NCBI GenBank assembly: GCA_945925985.1
Contig: CAMELV010000014.1
Span: 36,260-100,259, forward strand
Length of the DNA stretch: 64,000 bases
Direction: 5' to 3'
Origin: Comamonas sp. lk
Lineage (GTDB): Bacteria > Pseudomonadota > Gammaproteobacteria > Burkholderiales > Burkholderiaceae_C
Of the stretch, positions 9,395 through 16,906 are shown piece by piece. Within the stretch, counting starts at the first letter, position 1. Each line of letters begins with the position of its first letter. A program made the position numbers and the translations under genes. The notes under the pieces are model-generated. The model was not told the DNA's origin, did no database searches, and saw nothing but the letters and a program-made list of their open reading frames with translations.

Positions 9395-11083
9395 TCAGAC
9401 CTGCGCGTTCGCGCGCTGCTGCTGAAAGCGGACGAAGACCTCAAACTCGTTGGCCGCAAGCGGCTCGCTGTACAAGTAACCCTGAAAAATATGACAGCCA
9501 ATGCTGATAAGAAAATCGCGTTGAGCCACGGTTTCAACACCTTCGGCGATCACTTGTAGCCCCAATGAATGGCCCAGGGTCACTATGGTGCGAGCAATGG
9601 CTGAGTCATGGCTGTCCGTCATCACATCGGCGACAAATGACTTGTCGATCTTGAGCTGATCCAGCGCGAGTTGTTTCAGGTACTTGAGCGATGAATAACC
9701 GGTGCCGAAATCGTCCAGCGCGAAGCCGACACCATGGGCTTTGAGCATCGCCATGCTGCGCCGCACGCCCGGCAGATCCTGAATCAGGACACTCTCGGTC
9801 AGCTCAAGCTTCAACCGATCTGGTCGGGCGCCGGTACGGAAGAGCACATCGAAAACGGCATCAACAAAACCGGCCAGCTGGAACTGCTGGGAACTGACAT
9901 TGACCGCCATAACGAGATGTGCCATCGCCGGGATGGTGGCCCAACGAGCCAACTCCAGGCAGGCAACACCCAAAACCCAACGATCAAGCTCCCGTATCAC
10001 GCCGATTTGCTCTGCCAAAGGAATGAAAACCTCCGGAGGCACGAGGCTCCGCCCAGGAAATGACCAGCGCAACAGCGCTTCCGCGCCAATCAGTCCTTGC
10101 TGGACATCAAACTGAGCCTGGTAGTGCAAAGATAACTGCTGCCGCTGCACCGCGTGACGCAACTCGTTACCCATCCAGGCCCTCTCATCTACCATTTTCT
10201 GCATATCCGAGTCAAAAAAACGATAGGTATTCTTCCCAGCATTTTTCGCCTGATACATCGCCAAATCGGCATGCCGGATTACCTCATCCACCGTCGTCGG
10301 CAGCTGGCCAAACAAATTAATGCCGACACTGGCGTTTGCCCGAAATTGCAAGGATTGGCTTTGGAAAGGTTCGGCCAGTAACGCCGCGATTTTGTGGTAA
10401 ACGGTCTCAGCATTGGCGGCTGCCTCTGCCGGATCAGAGCCCAGGGTTTGCAACAGGATCACGAATTCATCACCGCCAAAGCGGGCGATAGTGTCTGCTT
10501 CACGCACGCAGGTTTGCAGCCTTGCGGCCACTTCCAGCAGGAGTTGGTCACCCTGCACATGGCCCCATGCGTCATTGACCTCCTTGAAGTTGTCAAGATC
10601 AATAAACATCAGGCCGCAAAAAATAGGGTGCCGGGCACAGCCCGCGAGGGTTTGTTGTAGCCTGTCAAACAGGAGGGTGCGATTGGCCAGCCCGGTCAAC
10701 TCATCATGATGGGCTAGATGCTCAATATCAGACCCGGGGCGCGGGCGACGCGACAGGTCGCTTTGCACAAAAACCCAGTGTGTACAGTCGCCTGCCTTGC
10801 TGCGAATGGGCGCCATGTCAACATCAGTCCAAAATGATCCCCCGCCCTTGGCATAGTTGAGCTGCTCGGACCGAGCAGGTTCACCGCAGGCCATAGCCAA
10901 CTGAAGGCGGTCAAGTTCATTTCGGTCGGTTTTTTCCCCGTGCAAAAAGCTGCACGGTTGGCCAAGAACCTGATTGCGGCTGTAGCCTGTCAAACGGACA
11001 AAAGCTTCGTTCACGAACACGATGCGCGGCCAAGCTGCGTGGGGCATCCATGCCTCGGTGATCATCAAAAGGTTATTGACCAC
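9395..11083 (-). CDS. PAS-GGDEF-EAL cyclic-di-GMP signalling protein
   Basis: Predicted cytoplasmic protein (562 residues) that makes and/or degrades cyclic di-GMP. Order: PAS domain (residues 1-105, with PRIVFVNEAFVRLTGYS), GGDEF domain (about 125-290, intact GGDEF in ARFGGDEFVILL and DLDNFKEVND), EAL domain (about 305-560, with GAEALLRW, ELTESVLI, DDFGTGYSSLKYL, IDKSF and AEGVET). Both active sites appear complete. The 5' end is odd: the only start is a GTG (11083) with no ribosome site, 18 bases after the stop of the upstream MAPEG gene in the same reading frame, and the PAS domain begins at its first strand with no leader. The gene may be 5'-truncated or depend on coupling to its neighbour. 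Confidence 0.88.
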   Translation of the reverse strand: MVNNLLMITEAWMPHAAWPRIVFVNEAFVRLTGYSRNQVLGQPCSFLHGEKTDRNELDRLQLAMACGEPARSEQLNYAKGGGSFWTDVDMAPIRSKAGDCTHWVFVQSDLSRRPRPGSDIEHLAHHDELTGLANRTLLFDRLQQTLAGCARHPIFCGLMFIDLDNFKEVNDAWGHVQGDQLLLEVAARLQTCVREADTIARFGGDEFVILLQTLGSDPAEAAANAETVYHKIAALLAEPFQSQSLQFRANASVGINLFGQLPTTVDEVIRHADLAMYQAKNAGKNTYRFFDSDMQKMVDERAWMGNELRHAVQRQQLSLHYQAQFDVQQGLIGAEALLRWSFPGRSLVPPEVFIPLAEQIGVIRELDRWVLGVACLELARWATIPAMAHLVMAVNVSSQQFQLAGFVDAVFDVLFRTGARPDRLKLELTESVLIQDLPGVRRSMAMLKAHGVGFALDDFGTGYSSLKYLKQLALDQLKIDKSFVADVMTDSHDSAIARTIVTLGHSLGLQVIAEGVETVAQRDFLISIGCHIFQGYLYSEPLAANEFEVFVRFQQQRANAQV

Positions 11084-11101
11084 CGCAGTACCCGGCGGCG
11101 G

Positions 11102-11515
11102 CTAGACGCGCCAACCCAGCATCAGTATGGCGATATTGGCCGTTAAAGCCAGCACCCACAATATACTGCGCGCCGTGGCAAATCCCCCCACATAACTGCC
11201 GATATACGCCAAGCGTAGCGTAACGAATACCAAGGCCAGGGCGTCGATGCGGCTTTGCGGGGCCGCCAACTGCTGGGCAATGACCACCGCTGCCATGAAA
11301 AATGGCAAGGCTTCAAAGCTGTTGGCCTGCGCGGCGTTGGCACGTGCGCGCCAACCTGCTTGTACAGCAAGCCAGGCCCTTGGGTTGCCGTTGTCATAAC
11401 CACCATCCCGTCGTGACTTGCCAATTGCACCTGATTTGGCTATGCCCGCACAGACGATAGGTAACAATGCAGCCACCAAGACACACCAGTGCGCCAGGGA
11501 AAATTGGGTCATCAT
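11102..11515 (-). CDS. MAPEG family membrane protein
   Basis: A 137-residue four-helix membrane protein of the MAPEG type. Visible signs are the first hydrophobic helix (LAHWCVLVAALLPIVCAGIAK), the family block NPRAWLAVQAGWRARANAAQANSFEALPFFMAAVVIA, and two further hydrophobic stretches to the C terminus. The function is unknown; the eukaryotic relatives act on glutathione and eicosanoids, but nothing here proves an enzymatic role. The start at 11515 (or the adjacent ATG at 11512) is chosen because upstream residues would run toward recR and carry no family similarity. It lies 55 bases after recR and directly before the cyclic-di-GMP gene. Confidence 0.8.
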   Translation of the reverse strand: MMTQFSLAHWCVLVAALLPIVCAGIAKSGAIGKSRRDGGYDNGNPRAWLAVQAGWRARANAAQANSFEALPFFMAAVVIAQQLAAPQSRIDALALVFVTLRLAYIGSYVGGFATARSILWVLALTANIAILMLGWRV

Positions 11516-11570
11516 GGTAGGTGTGAATCCAAAATAAATCAGTTTATACCAGCCGATCCGCAGCGCTGTA

Positions 11571-12161
11571 CTAGCGACGATCGACCAGGGCATGGGCGAT
11601 TGTGCCCAGGTCCACGTACTCCAGTTCGCTTCCGGCCGGCACACCGCGCGCCAGCCGGGTCAAGTTCAAGCCCCGGGCCTTGAGCGCGTCGCTGATCACA
11701 TGCGCCGTCGCCTCGCCTTCTGCAGTGAAATTGGTGGCCAGAATCACCTCTTGGACCAGTCCGTCGCAGGCCCGGTCAAAAAGTTTTTTTAGACCAATGT
11801 CCTTGGGGCCAATGCCATCCAGCGGGCTGAGGCGGCCCATCAGCACAAAATACAGACCGCGGTAGGCCCCGGTACGTTCAACTGCTGACTGGTCGGCCGG
11901 GGTCTCAACCACGCAAAGTTTAGCCGCGTCACGTTGTGAATCAAGACAAGTCGCGCAGACCAGACTTTGGGTGAAGGTGTGGCAGCGCTCGCAATGGCAC
12001 ACCTGTTCAGCTGCCTCTGCGAGGGCTCGGGACAGCATCAGAGCGCCGGCACGATCATGCTGCAGCAAGTGAAAAGCCATGCGCGAAGCCGACTTGACGC
12101 CCACCCCTGGCAACCGGCGTAAAGCCTGAACCAAGACTTCTAGCGCGTTGGCATCAGCCAC
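11571..12161 (-). CDS. recR: Recombination mediator protein RecR
   Basis: Cytoplasmic DNA-clamp partner of RecO/RecF in gap repair, 196 residues. Visible features are the helix-hairpin-helix near the N terminus ([20 protein letters not shown]), a four-Cys zinc finger ([18 protein letters not shown], about residues 55-72), and a Toprim domain beginning [17 protein letters not shown] and including [15 protein letters not shown]. It follows ybaB by 14 bases in the dnaX-ybaB-recR order conserved across many bacteria. Confidence 0.97.
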   Translation of the reverse strand: MADANALEVLVQALRRLPGVGVKSASRMAFHLLQHDRAGALMLSRALAEAAEQVCHCERCHTFTQSLVCATCLDSQRDAAKLCVVETPADQSAVERTGAYRGLYFVLMGRLSPLDGIGPKDIGLKKLFDRACDGLVQEVILATNFTAEGEATAHVISDALKARGLNLTRLARGVPAGSELEYVDLGTIAHALVDRR

Positions 12162-12175
12162 GTTTTTATCGCAGC

Positions 12176-12508
12176 TCAGAACGGGAATTTCATGCCGCCG
12201 GGCAGTCCAGGCATGCCGGCCGTCAGTTTGCCCATTTTTTCAGTGGAGGTTTCCTCAGCCTTGCGCACGGCCGCATTGAAAGCGGCGGCAACCAGGTCTT
12301 CCAGCATGTCTTTGTCTTCTGCCAGCAGGCTCGGATCAATCGTTACGCGCTTGACATCGTGTTTGCAGGTCATCGTGACCTTGACCAGGCCAGCGCCGGA
12401 CTCGCCGCTGACCTCAATAAAGCCGAGCTCATCTTGGGCTTTCTTCATGTTGTCCTGCATGGCCTGGGCCTGCTTCATGAGACCAGCGAGTTGACCTTTG
12501 TTGAACAT
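12176..12508 (-). CDS. ybaB: YbaB/EbfC family nucleoid-associated protein
   Basis: Small DNA-binding protein of 110 residues encoded between dnaX and recR. It begins [18 protein letters not shown] and contains [25 protein letters not shown], both hallmarks of the family, and ends with [12 protein letters not shown]. Relatives bind and bend DNA as dimers. The start at ATG 12508 has an AAGGAA ribosome site; a longer frame upstream lacks family similarity. About 95 bases separate it from the dnaX stop. Confidence 0.95.
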   Translation of the reverse strand: MFNKGQLAGLMKQAQAMQDNMKKAQDELGFIEVSGESGAGLVKVTMTCKHDVKRVTIDPSLLAEDKDMLEDLVAAAFNAAVRKAEETSTEKMGKLTAGMPGLPGGMKFPF

Positions 12509-12603
12509 GGTATTCCTTGGGTAGTGGATGGTAATTGCTTGGGTAAAAAAGCTTTGAGCAACGGTGAGGGTCCGATACCGACTGCCGCCGTCGGTTCCCC
12601 AGC

Positions 12604-14427
12604 TCAACCCGGCTTGATGCTGCCCGGGACGATTTTCGCCCCAAAATCGCGCATCATCGACTGCACAAACGGATCATCAAAAATGATTTTTTCCGCCGCC
12701 AGTTGTCGCTCGGCAACAGCTTCTGCGTTGCGGCGAGCCGGGCTGTCGCCGACCCGGCCTACTTCGACCACCAGTCGCACGGCATGACCGGCCCCCTGCA
12801 AGGCTGTGACGAGTCGGTCCCGGGCGCCGGGTTGGTTGAGAGACTCGCGGTCTACCCGCAGCAGCCACTGGTCGGTGTCCCGTGCCACCAACTGCGATTG
12901 CAGCGCTAGTTCACGCACCAGTGCCGCAATGGCCTCCTGCTCAATCAGCTGCTGCACCAGAGCATGCCAAAACGCGCCGTCCTCGGTCGGCACCAGCGCG
13001 GTCGAGCTCGGCGTGATCACAGCTTCAGCACGTGAAACAGCCTGTACGCGAACCGGTATTGCTTCAATATTTGTAGCTAACACCTGAGTATCCACGGGGG
13101 CTAGGAGCGGATTTGACAAAGAAGCGGACGAAGGACGCGCGCCTGGCAAGTCACTGCGCACGGGCAGTTGCTGGCCCGGCCTGGTAGCGGGCTTTACCGC
13201 AATTGGGGCCACGAAAACTTGAACCGGTTCGACCGCCAACAGCGTGGCCGCAGCGGTGCGCGGCGATACAGTCGCGGGCTCAGGCGCCAGTTTTAGAGTT
13301 TTTTTTTCCGGCTCTGCTGTTGATGGTCGGCGTGGCTTGAAAGCAAGCAGGCGCAAAAGCACCATGGTCAGCGCCGCATATTCGTCCGGCGCCAAGCCCA
13401 GTTCGCCACGCCCGTGCAGGCACAGGCTGTACAGCAGCTGAGTTTCGTCGGCAGGCATGGCCAAGGCCAGGGCAGCGAATTCAGCGGCTTCCGGGTGGGT
13501 CTCGTCGGCTTCACTGGGCACAGCCTGCAATACTGCCATGCGTTGCAACACCGTGGCCATTTCCTCCAGCGTGGCCGCAGCGCTCAAACCGTGCAGACGC
13601 AATGCCTCTGAGGTTTGCACCACGGCTTTGCCATCGCTTTGCGCCAGCGCTTGCAACAAGTTGAAAACATAGCTGCGATCAACACTGCCCAGCATCTGAC
13701 GGACATTGGGTTCCTGCAGCCGGCCGGCACCAAAAGCGATCGCCTGATCGGTCAGGCTTAAAGCGTCACGCATGGAGCCGCGCGCGGCGCGCGACAACAG
13801 CCGCAATGATTGGGCGTCGGCGTCCACTGCTTCAGCCTTCAGCACGCGCTGCAAGTGCTCACGGATGGTTTCAGGCGCCATCGGCCGCAAATTGAATTGC
13901 AAACAACGGGACAAAACGGTCACTGGCACTTTTTGCGGGTCCGTGGTGGCCAGCACAAATTTCAGATAGTCGGGGGGCTCTTCCAGTGTTTTCAACATGG
14001 CGTTGAAGGCCGTGTTGCTGAGCATGTGGACCTCGTCAATCATGAAAACCTTGAAGCGCCCCTGTACCGGTTTGTAGACGGCCTGCTCCAGCAAAGCCTG
14101 CACTTCGTCCACCCCACGGTTCGAGGCAGCATCCAATTCGGTGTAGTCGACAAAGCGACCGCTGTCAATGTCAGTACAGGCCTGGCATACCCCACAGGGA
14201 GTCGCTGTGATGCCACCCTGCCCGTCCGGCCCCTGACAATTGAGCGACTTGGCCAAAATGCGCGACACCGTGGTTTTACCGACGCCGCGGGTGCCCGTGA
14301 AAAGGTAAGCATGGTGCAACCGCTGTGTGGTCAACGCGTTACCAAGCGCCTGCACGACATGGTCCTGCCCCACCATTTCGGTGAAATTGCGGGGCCGGTA
14401 TTTACGGGCGAGCACAAGGTATGACAT
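12604..14427 (-). CDS. dnaX: DNA polymerase III subunits tau (and possibly gamma)
   Basis: Clamp-loader ATPase, 607 residues. The AAA+ domain has Walker A ([10 protein letters not shown], about 44-53), a zinc-binding Cys set (CQG, CGVCQAC), Walker B/DExx (FMIDEVHML) and the sensor block [16 protein letters not shown]. Domain III ends near residue 370, followed by a low-complexity Pro/Ala/Thr linker and a C-terminal DNA polymerase/DnaB-binding region. At codons 374-377 the message holds nine consecutive A residues just after domain III; slippage in either direction meets a stop within about six codons and would give a product of about 377-382 residues, similar in layout to gamma of other bacteria. 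First gene of dnaX-ybaB-recR and divergent from the SRP RNA gene. Confidence 0.96.
   Translation of the reverse strand: MSYLVLARKYRPRNFTEMVGQDHVVQALGNALTTQRLHHAYLFTGTRGVGKTTVSRILAKSLNCQGPDGQGGITATPCGVCQACTDIDSGRFVDYTELDAASNRGVDEVQALLEQAVYKPVQGRFKVFMIDEVHMLSNTAFNAMLKTLEEPPDYLKFVLATTDPQKVPVTVLSRCLQFNLRPMAPETIREHLQRVLKAEAVDADAQSLRLLSRAARGSMRDALSLTDQAIAFGAGRLQEPNVRQMLGSVDRSYVFNLLQALAQSDGKAVVQTSEALRLHGLSAAATLEEMATVLQRMAVLQAVPSEADETHPEAAEFAALALAMPADETQLLYSLCLHGRGELGLAPDEYAALTMVLLRLLAFKPRRPSTAEPEKKTLKLAPEPATVSPRTAAATLLAVEPVQVFVAPIAVKPATRPGQQLPVRSDLPGARPSSASLSNPLLAPVDTQVLATNIEAIPVRVQAVSRAEAVITPSSTALVPTEDGAFWHALVQQLIEQEAIAALVRELALQSQLVARDTDQWLLRVDRESLNQPGARDRLVTALQGAGHAVRLVVEVGRVGDSPARRNAEAVAERQLAAEKIIFDDPFVQSMMRDFGAKIVPGSIKPG
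13299..13307 (-). other. A9 slippery run in dnaX (candidate tau/gamma site)
   Basis: In sense orientation the sequence is GAA AAA AAA ACT with nine A residues in a row. One extra A, or a -1 ribosomal shift, leads to Asn-Ser-Lys-Thr-Gly-Ala then TGA; loss of one A leads to Leu then TAA. Such runs cause transcriptional slippage in Thermus dnaX, and ribosomal slippage at a similar place in E. coli dnaX. No strong downstream hairpin or upstream stimulatory ribosome site is obvious here, so transcriptional slippage is the more natural reading. Confidence 0.5.
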
Positions 14428-14497
14428 GGTCGGATTCTACGGCCCGTGCCAGGTGGCAGGCGGCGTCCTGAAGCCAGGCCACACGGCCTTACAATCA

Positions 14498-14592
14498 GAG
14501 CTGACGGGCCTTCCCGCATGGTGAAGCGGCCAACCGGGTCAGGTGGGGAACCAAGCAGCCCTAACTGTGGAGCCAGTGCCGGGGTCAGGCTC
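14498..14592 (+). ncRNA. ffs: Signal recognition particle RNA (4.5S type)
   Basis: A small SRP RNA of about 95 bases that binds Ffh and targets membrane proteins. The conserved apical region is present: GGTCAGG, then TGG-GGAA-CCA (GGAA tetraloop with a 3-bp closing stem), then AAGCAGCCC, at about 14537-14561. The ends pair: GAGC/TGAC at 14498-14505 with GTCAG/GCTC at 14584-14592. A TACAAT -10 box at 14490-14495 supports plus-strand transcription, so the true 5' end may be a few bases further in. The position divergent from dnaX is usual for this order. End points are approximate. Confidence 0.87.
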
Positions 14593-14666
14593 GTCAACCT
14601 CATTTTCCAACTCGTTTTATGACAACGGGTCTAGCTCACAAGTATGACTGGGGTCAACAGTTGCCA

Positions 14667-14698
14667 GAGTGAGTTGTCGCACCGGCACAGACTCACTC
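14667..14698. repeat. Perfect 8-bp inverted repeat upstream of the small secreted-protein gene
   Basis: GAGTGAGT at 14667-14674 and ACTCACTC at 14691-14698 are exact inverted repeats separated by 16 bases; inside them TGT and ACA can extend the stem. The right arm ends 13 bases before the ATG at 14712 and no T tract follows, so it is not a simple terminator. It could be an operator or an mRNA hairpin close to the ribosome site. Confidence 0.5.
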
Positions 14699-14711
14699 CT
14701 AGAATCGGCCC

Positions 14712-15056
14712 ATGCGCAGAATTTGCCTCGTGATCTGCTTGGCCCTGTTGAGTAGCCTGTTCCATTTGGCTGTTACGCCACCAATTTTGGTCACTGGGGC
14801 CACGACAACGGGCGTCGACTTCACCATCACTCTCAAACACCACTGCGACGAACAGCCAGGCATAGAACCTTCTGCCGTCAAATCTGCGCCTGACGCGCAT
14901 CGTTGTTGTAGTGGCATGACGGCATTCATTTCTGAATCTAAGCCGTGTTTGGATGCCACTGGTGGCGCGTTGATCAATCCGATCGTCTCGACGCTTCAAC
15001 TTCAAACCCGTTCCTCTCGCGTGTTCAAGCCGCCAAAATCTGACTTTTCAGTTTAA
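14712..15056 (+). CDS. Small secreted Cys/His-containing protein, function unknown
   Basis: Not recognised. The 114-residue product starts with a plausible signal peptide (MRRICLVICLALLSSLFHLAV). The mature part contains KHHCDEQPG and DAHRCCSGM, a set of His and Cys residues that could bind metal or form disulfides, and one further Cys in SKPCLDATGG. No ribosome site is clear. It is followed after 46 bases by a membrane-protein gene on the same strand and is preceded by a perfect inverted repeat. The N-terminal hydrophobic stretch and lack of a better frame on either strand support a real gene, but coding status is moderate. Confidence 0.5.
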   Translation: MRRICLVICLALLSSLFHLAVTPPILVTGATTTGVDFTITLKHHCDEQPGIEPSAVKSAPDAHRCCSGMTAFISESKPCLDATGGALINPIVSTLQLQTRSSRVFKPPKSDFSV

Positions 15057-15102
15057 GTAAACACTTGCCCGCTGGGCTTTTATTCATTCACTGGAGAATC
15101 TT

Positions 15103-15615
15103 ATGAACATGACGCATTACATGGAGTTGCTGGCCGTTAACCAGCCTTGGAATTTGTTGATTTTTATGGCCGGCCCGGTCGTTTTGGCCGAAACCTTGGA
15201 GATAACAGAGTTTTACCTGCTGTTCACACGCAACTTCGCAGGCTGGGTGCACCGCATCAATCGTGCTGCCGGCATCATTGTCGGGATTTACTTTGTTGGG
15301 ATCATCTGCTTCTTGATGGTAAGTGCCGTTCTGCCGATTACCCAAGCAGGCGAATGGCGAACGGCCGTCGATGTGATCGCCGTGGCTTGCTATTTGATCG
15401 GCGGATTACCGCTGATTTACATCGCGCTCCAAGAGTTCGGATGGGTCAACGCTCACGCAACTGTGGACAAAACGCTCCAGAGACATGCGATTTGCGTCGC
15501 CTTGTTCTTGGTGTTTGGTCATATCGCCATGGTGACTGGCATGCTGGATCCGACCCTGTTTGGCTACCGTGCTGACCCGTCGCAAGATATGCCCAGCATG
15601 ACACACAAAGACTAA
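15103..15615 (+). CDS. Four-helix integral membrane protein (resembles DUF6803 family)
   Basis: A 170-residue membrane protein with four hydrophobic segments, roughly residues 16-40, 55-85, 95-115 and 130-150. It begins MNMTHYMELLAVNQPWNLLIFMAGPVVLAETLEITEFYLLF; several Glu and His residues lie near or in membrane segments (LAETLEITEFY, WVHRIN, FGHIAM), which could bind a metal or haem. I believe it belongs to the uncharacterised DUF6803 group but could not check. The start has a clear GGAG ribosome site. It sits 46 bases after the small secreted protein, so the pair may be one operon. Confidence 0.8.
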   Translation: MNMTHYMELLAVNQPWNLLIFMAGPVVLAETLEITEFYLLFTRNFAGWVHRINRAAGIIVGIYFVGIICFLMVSAVLPITQAGEWRTAVDVIAVACYLIGGLPLIYIALQEFGWVNAHATVDKTLQRHAICVALFLVFGHIAMVTGMLDPTLFGYRADPSQDMPSMTHKD

Positions 15616-15628
15616 AAAAGTACCTGAT

Positions 15629-16906
15629 TTATTGGCTCGCCCTGTTTAACCAGCTGAGTACGCCCTGCCCAGCTCGCCGGCCCGTGGCGAAGCAGGCGGT
15701 CAATAAGTAACCGCCCGTGGGCGCTTCCCAGTCGAGCATTTCACCTGCACAGAACACTCCCGGCAGCACATCGACCATCAACTCGGTGTTCAGTGCTTCA
15801 AATCGCACGCCACCGGCACTGCTGATCGCCTCATCAATCGGGCGGGGTGTTGCGAGCTGAATGGGCAAGGCCTTGATGGCGGTGGCCAAGGCCGCGGAAT
15901 CCTGCAACTGCGCCTTGGTCAGGCACTCGTGCAGCACAGCCATTTTGATACCGTCCAAGCCAAGGCGACTTTTAAGGTGGCTTGACAATGACCGTGAGCC
16001 CCGCGGGTGGCTGACCTCAGCCGCCACCCGCGCCTCCCGCATATCTGGCAACAGGTCTAACTTAAACTCGGCTCGCCCGTTCTCCAGAATACCTTCCCGC
16101 AACAGACTGGAGGCGGCATAAATCAGGCTGCCTTCCACCCCAGTGGCGGTGGCCACGAACTCCCCCTTGCGCCGGAATGCAGGACCCGACGGCGGCGTCA
16201 CTCCTATCGCCACCGATTTGAAAGGCTGCCCCGCAAAGCGGTCTCGGAAAAAAGGGCTCCATCCCCCGGCGCGGTCAAAGCCGCAGTTGCTGGGCAGCAG
16301 TGGCGCGACAGACACACCAAAGGCAAGTAAATTCGGGACCCATGCGCCGTCGGACCCGAGTCGAGCCCAACTGGCTCCACCCAGAGCCAGGACCACAGCA
16401 TCGCCTGTTACCTCCACCTGTCCCATCGGGGTGGCGAAAACCAGGGTGAAGCCAGTCACATCAGACTGCGCCAGCGCGCCAGTCCAACGATGCCGCATGT
16501 GAAACCGGACACCCAAACCGCTCACCGGGTGCCGCAACCGCTGCAGCCAGCCGCGCAGCAGAGGCGCCGCCTTCATGTCGGTCGGGAAAATCCGCCCCGA
16601 ACTGCCAACAAAGGTGCTGACCCCCAGTGCACTCGCCCAATCGCGCAGGGCGGCTGGGCCAAAAGCGTGTAACAGCGGCGCCAGCTCGGCCTGCCGCACG
16701 CCAAAACGGTTGTCAAAGCGGTCTATCGGCTCTGAATGGGTGAGGTTGAGCCCCCCTTTTCCTGCCAGCAGGAACTTGCGCCCTACCGAGGGCATGGCGT
16801 CAAACAGCTCCACCGCCACGCCGGCGGCAGACAACACTTCCGCAGTCATTAATCCAGCCGGGCCACCACCGATCACCAGCACTTTGCGTGGTCTTTCAGA
16901 ACTCAT
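15629..16906 (-). CDS. NAD(P)/FAD-dependent oxidoreductase, BaiN/HI0933-like flavoprotein
   Basis: A 425-residue flavoprotein of the HI0933/TIGR03862 kind. It starts with a dinucleotide-binding fold (VLVIGGGPAGLMTAEVLSAAGVAVELFD), followed by the signature SVGRKFLLAGKGGLNLTHSEP, and ends with the FAD-contacting FCAGEMLDWEAPTGGYLLTACFATGR. The physiological substrate is unknown. The start at ATG 16906 overlaps the end of the addA-like gene by 11 bases, so it is probably translated from the same message as the helicase-nuclease pair. A longer frame starting at 16936 would add residues unlike the family. Confidence 0.87.
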   Translation of the reverse strand: MSSERPRKVLVIGGGPAGLMTAEVLSAAGVAVELFDAMPSVGRKFLLAGKGGLNLTHSEPIDRFDNRFGVRQAELAPLLHAFGPAALRDWASALGVSTFVGSSGRIFPTDMKAAPLLRGWLQRLRHPVSGLGVRFHMRHRWTGALAQSDVTGFTLVFATPMGQVEVTGDAVVLALGGASWARLGSDGAWVPNLLAFGVSVAPLLPSNCGFDRAGGWSPFFRDRFAGQPFKSVAIGVTPPSGPAFRRKGEFVATATGVEGSLIYAASSLLREGILENGRAEFKLDLLPDMREARVAAEVSHPRGSRSLSSHLKSRLGLDGIKMAVLHECLTKAQLQDSAALATAIKALPIQLATPRPIDEAISSAGGVRFEALNTELMVDVLPGVFCAGEMLDWEAPTGGYLLTACFATGRRAGQGVLSWLNRASQ

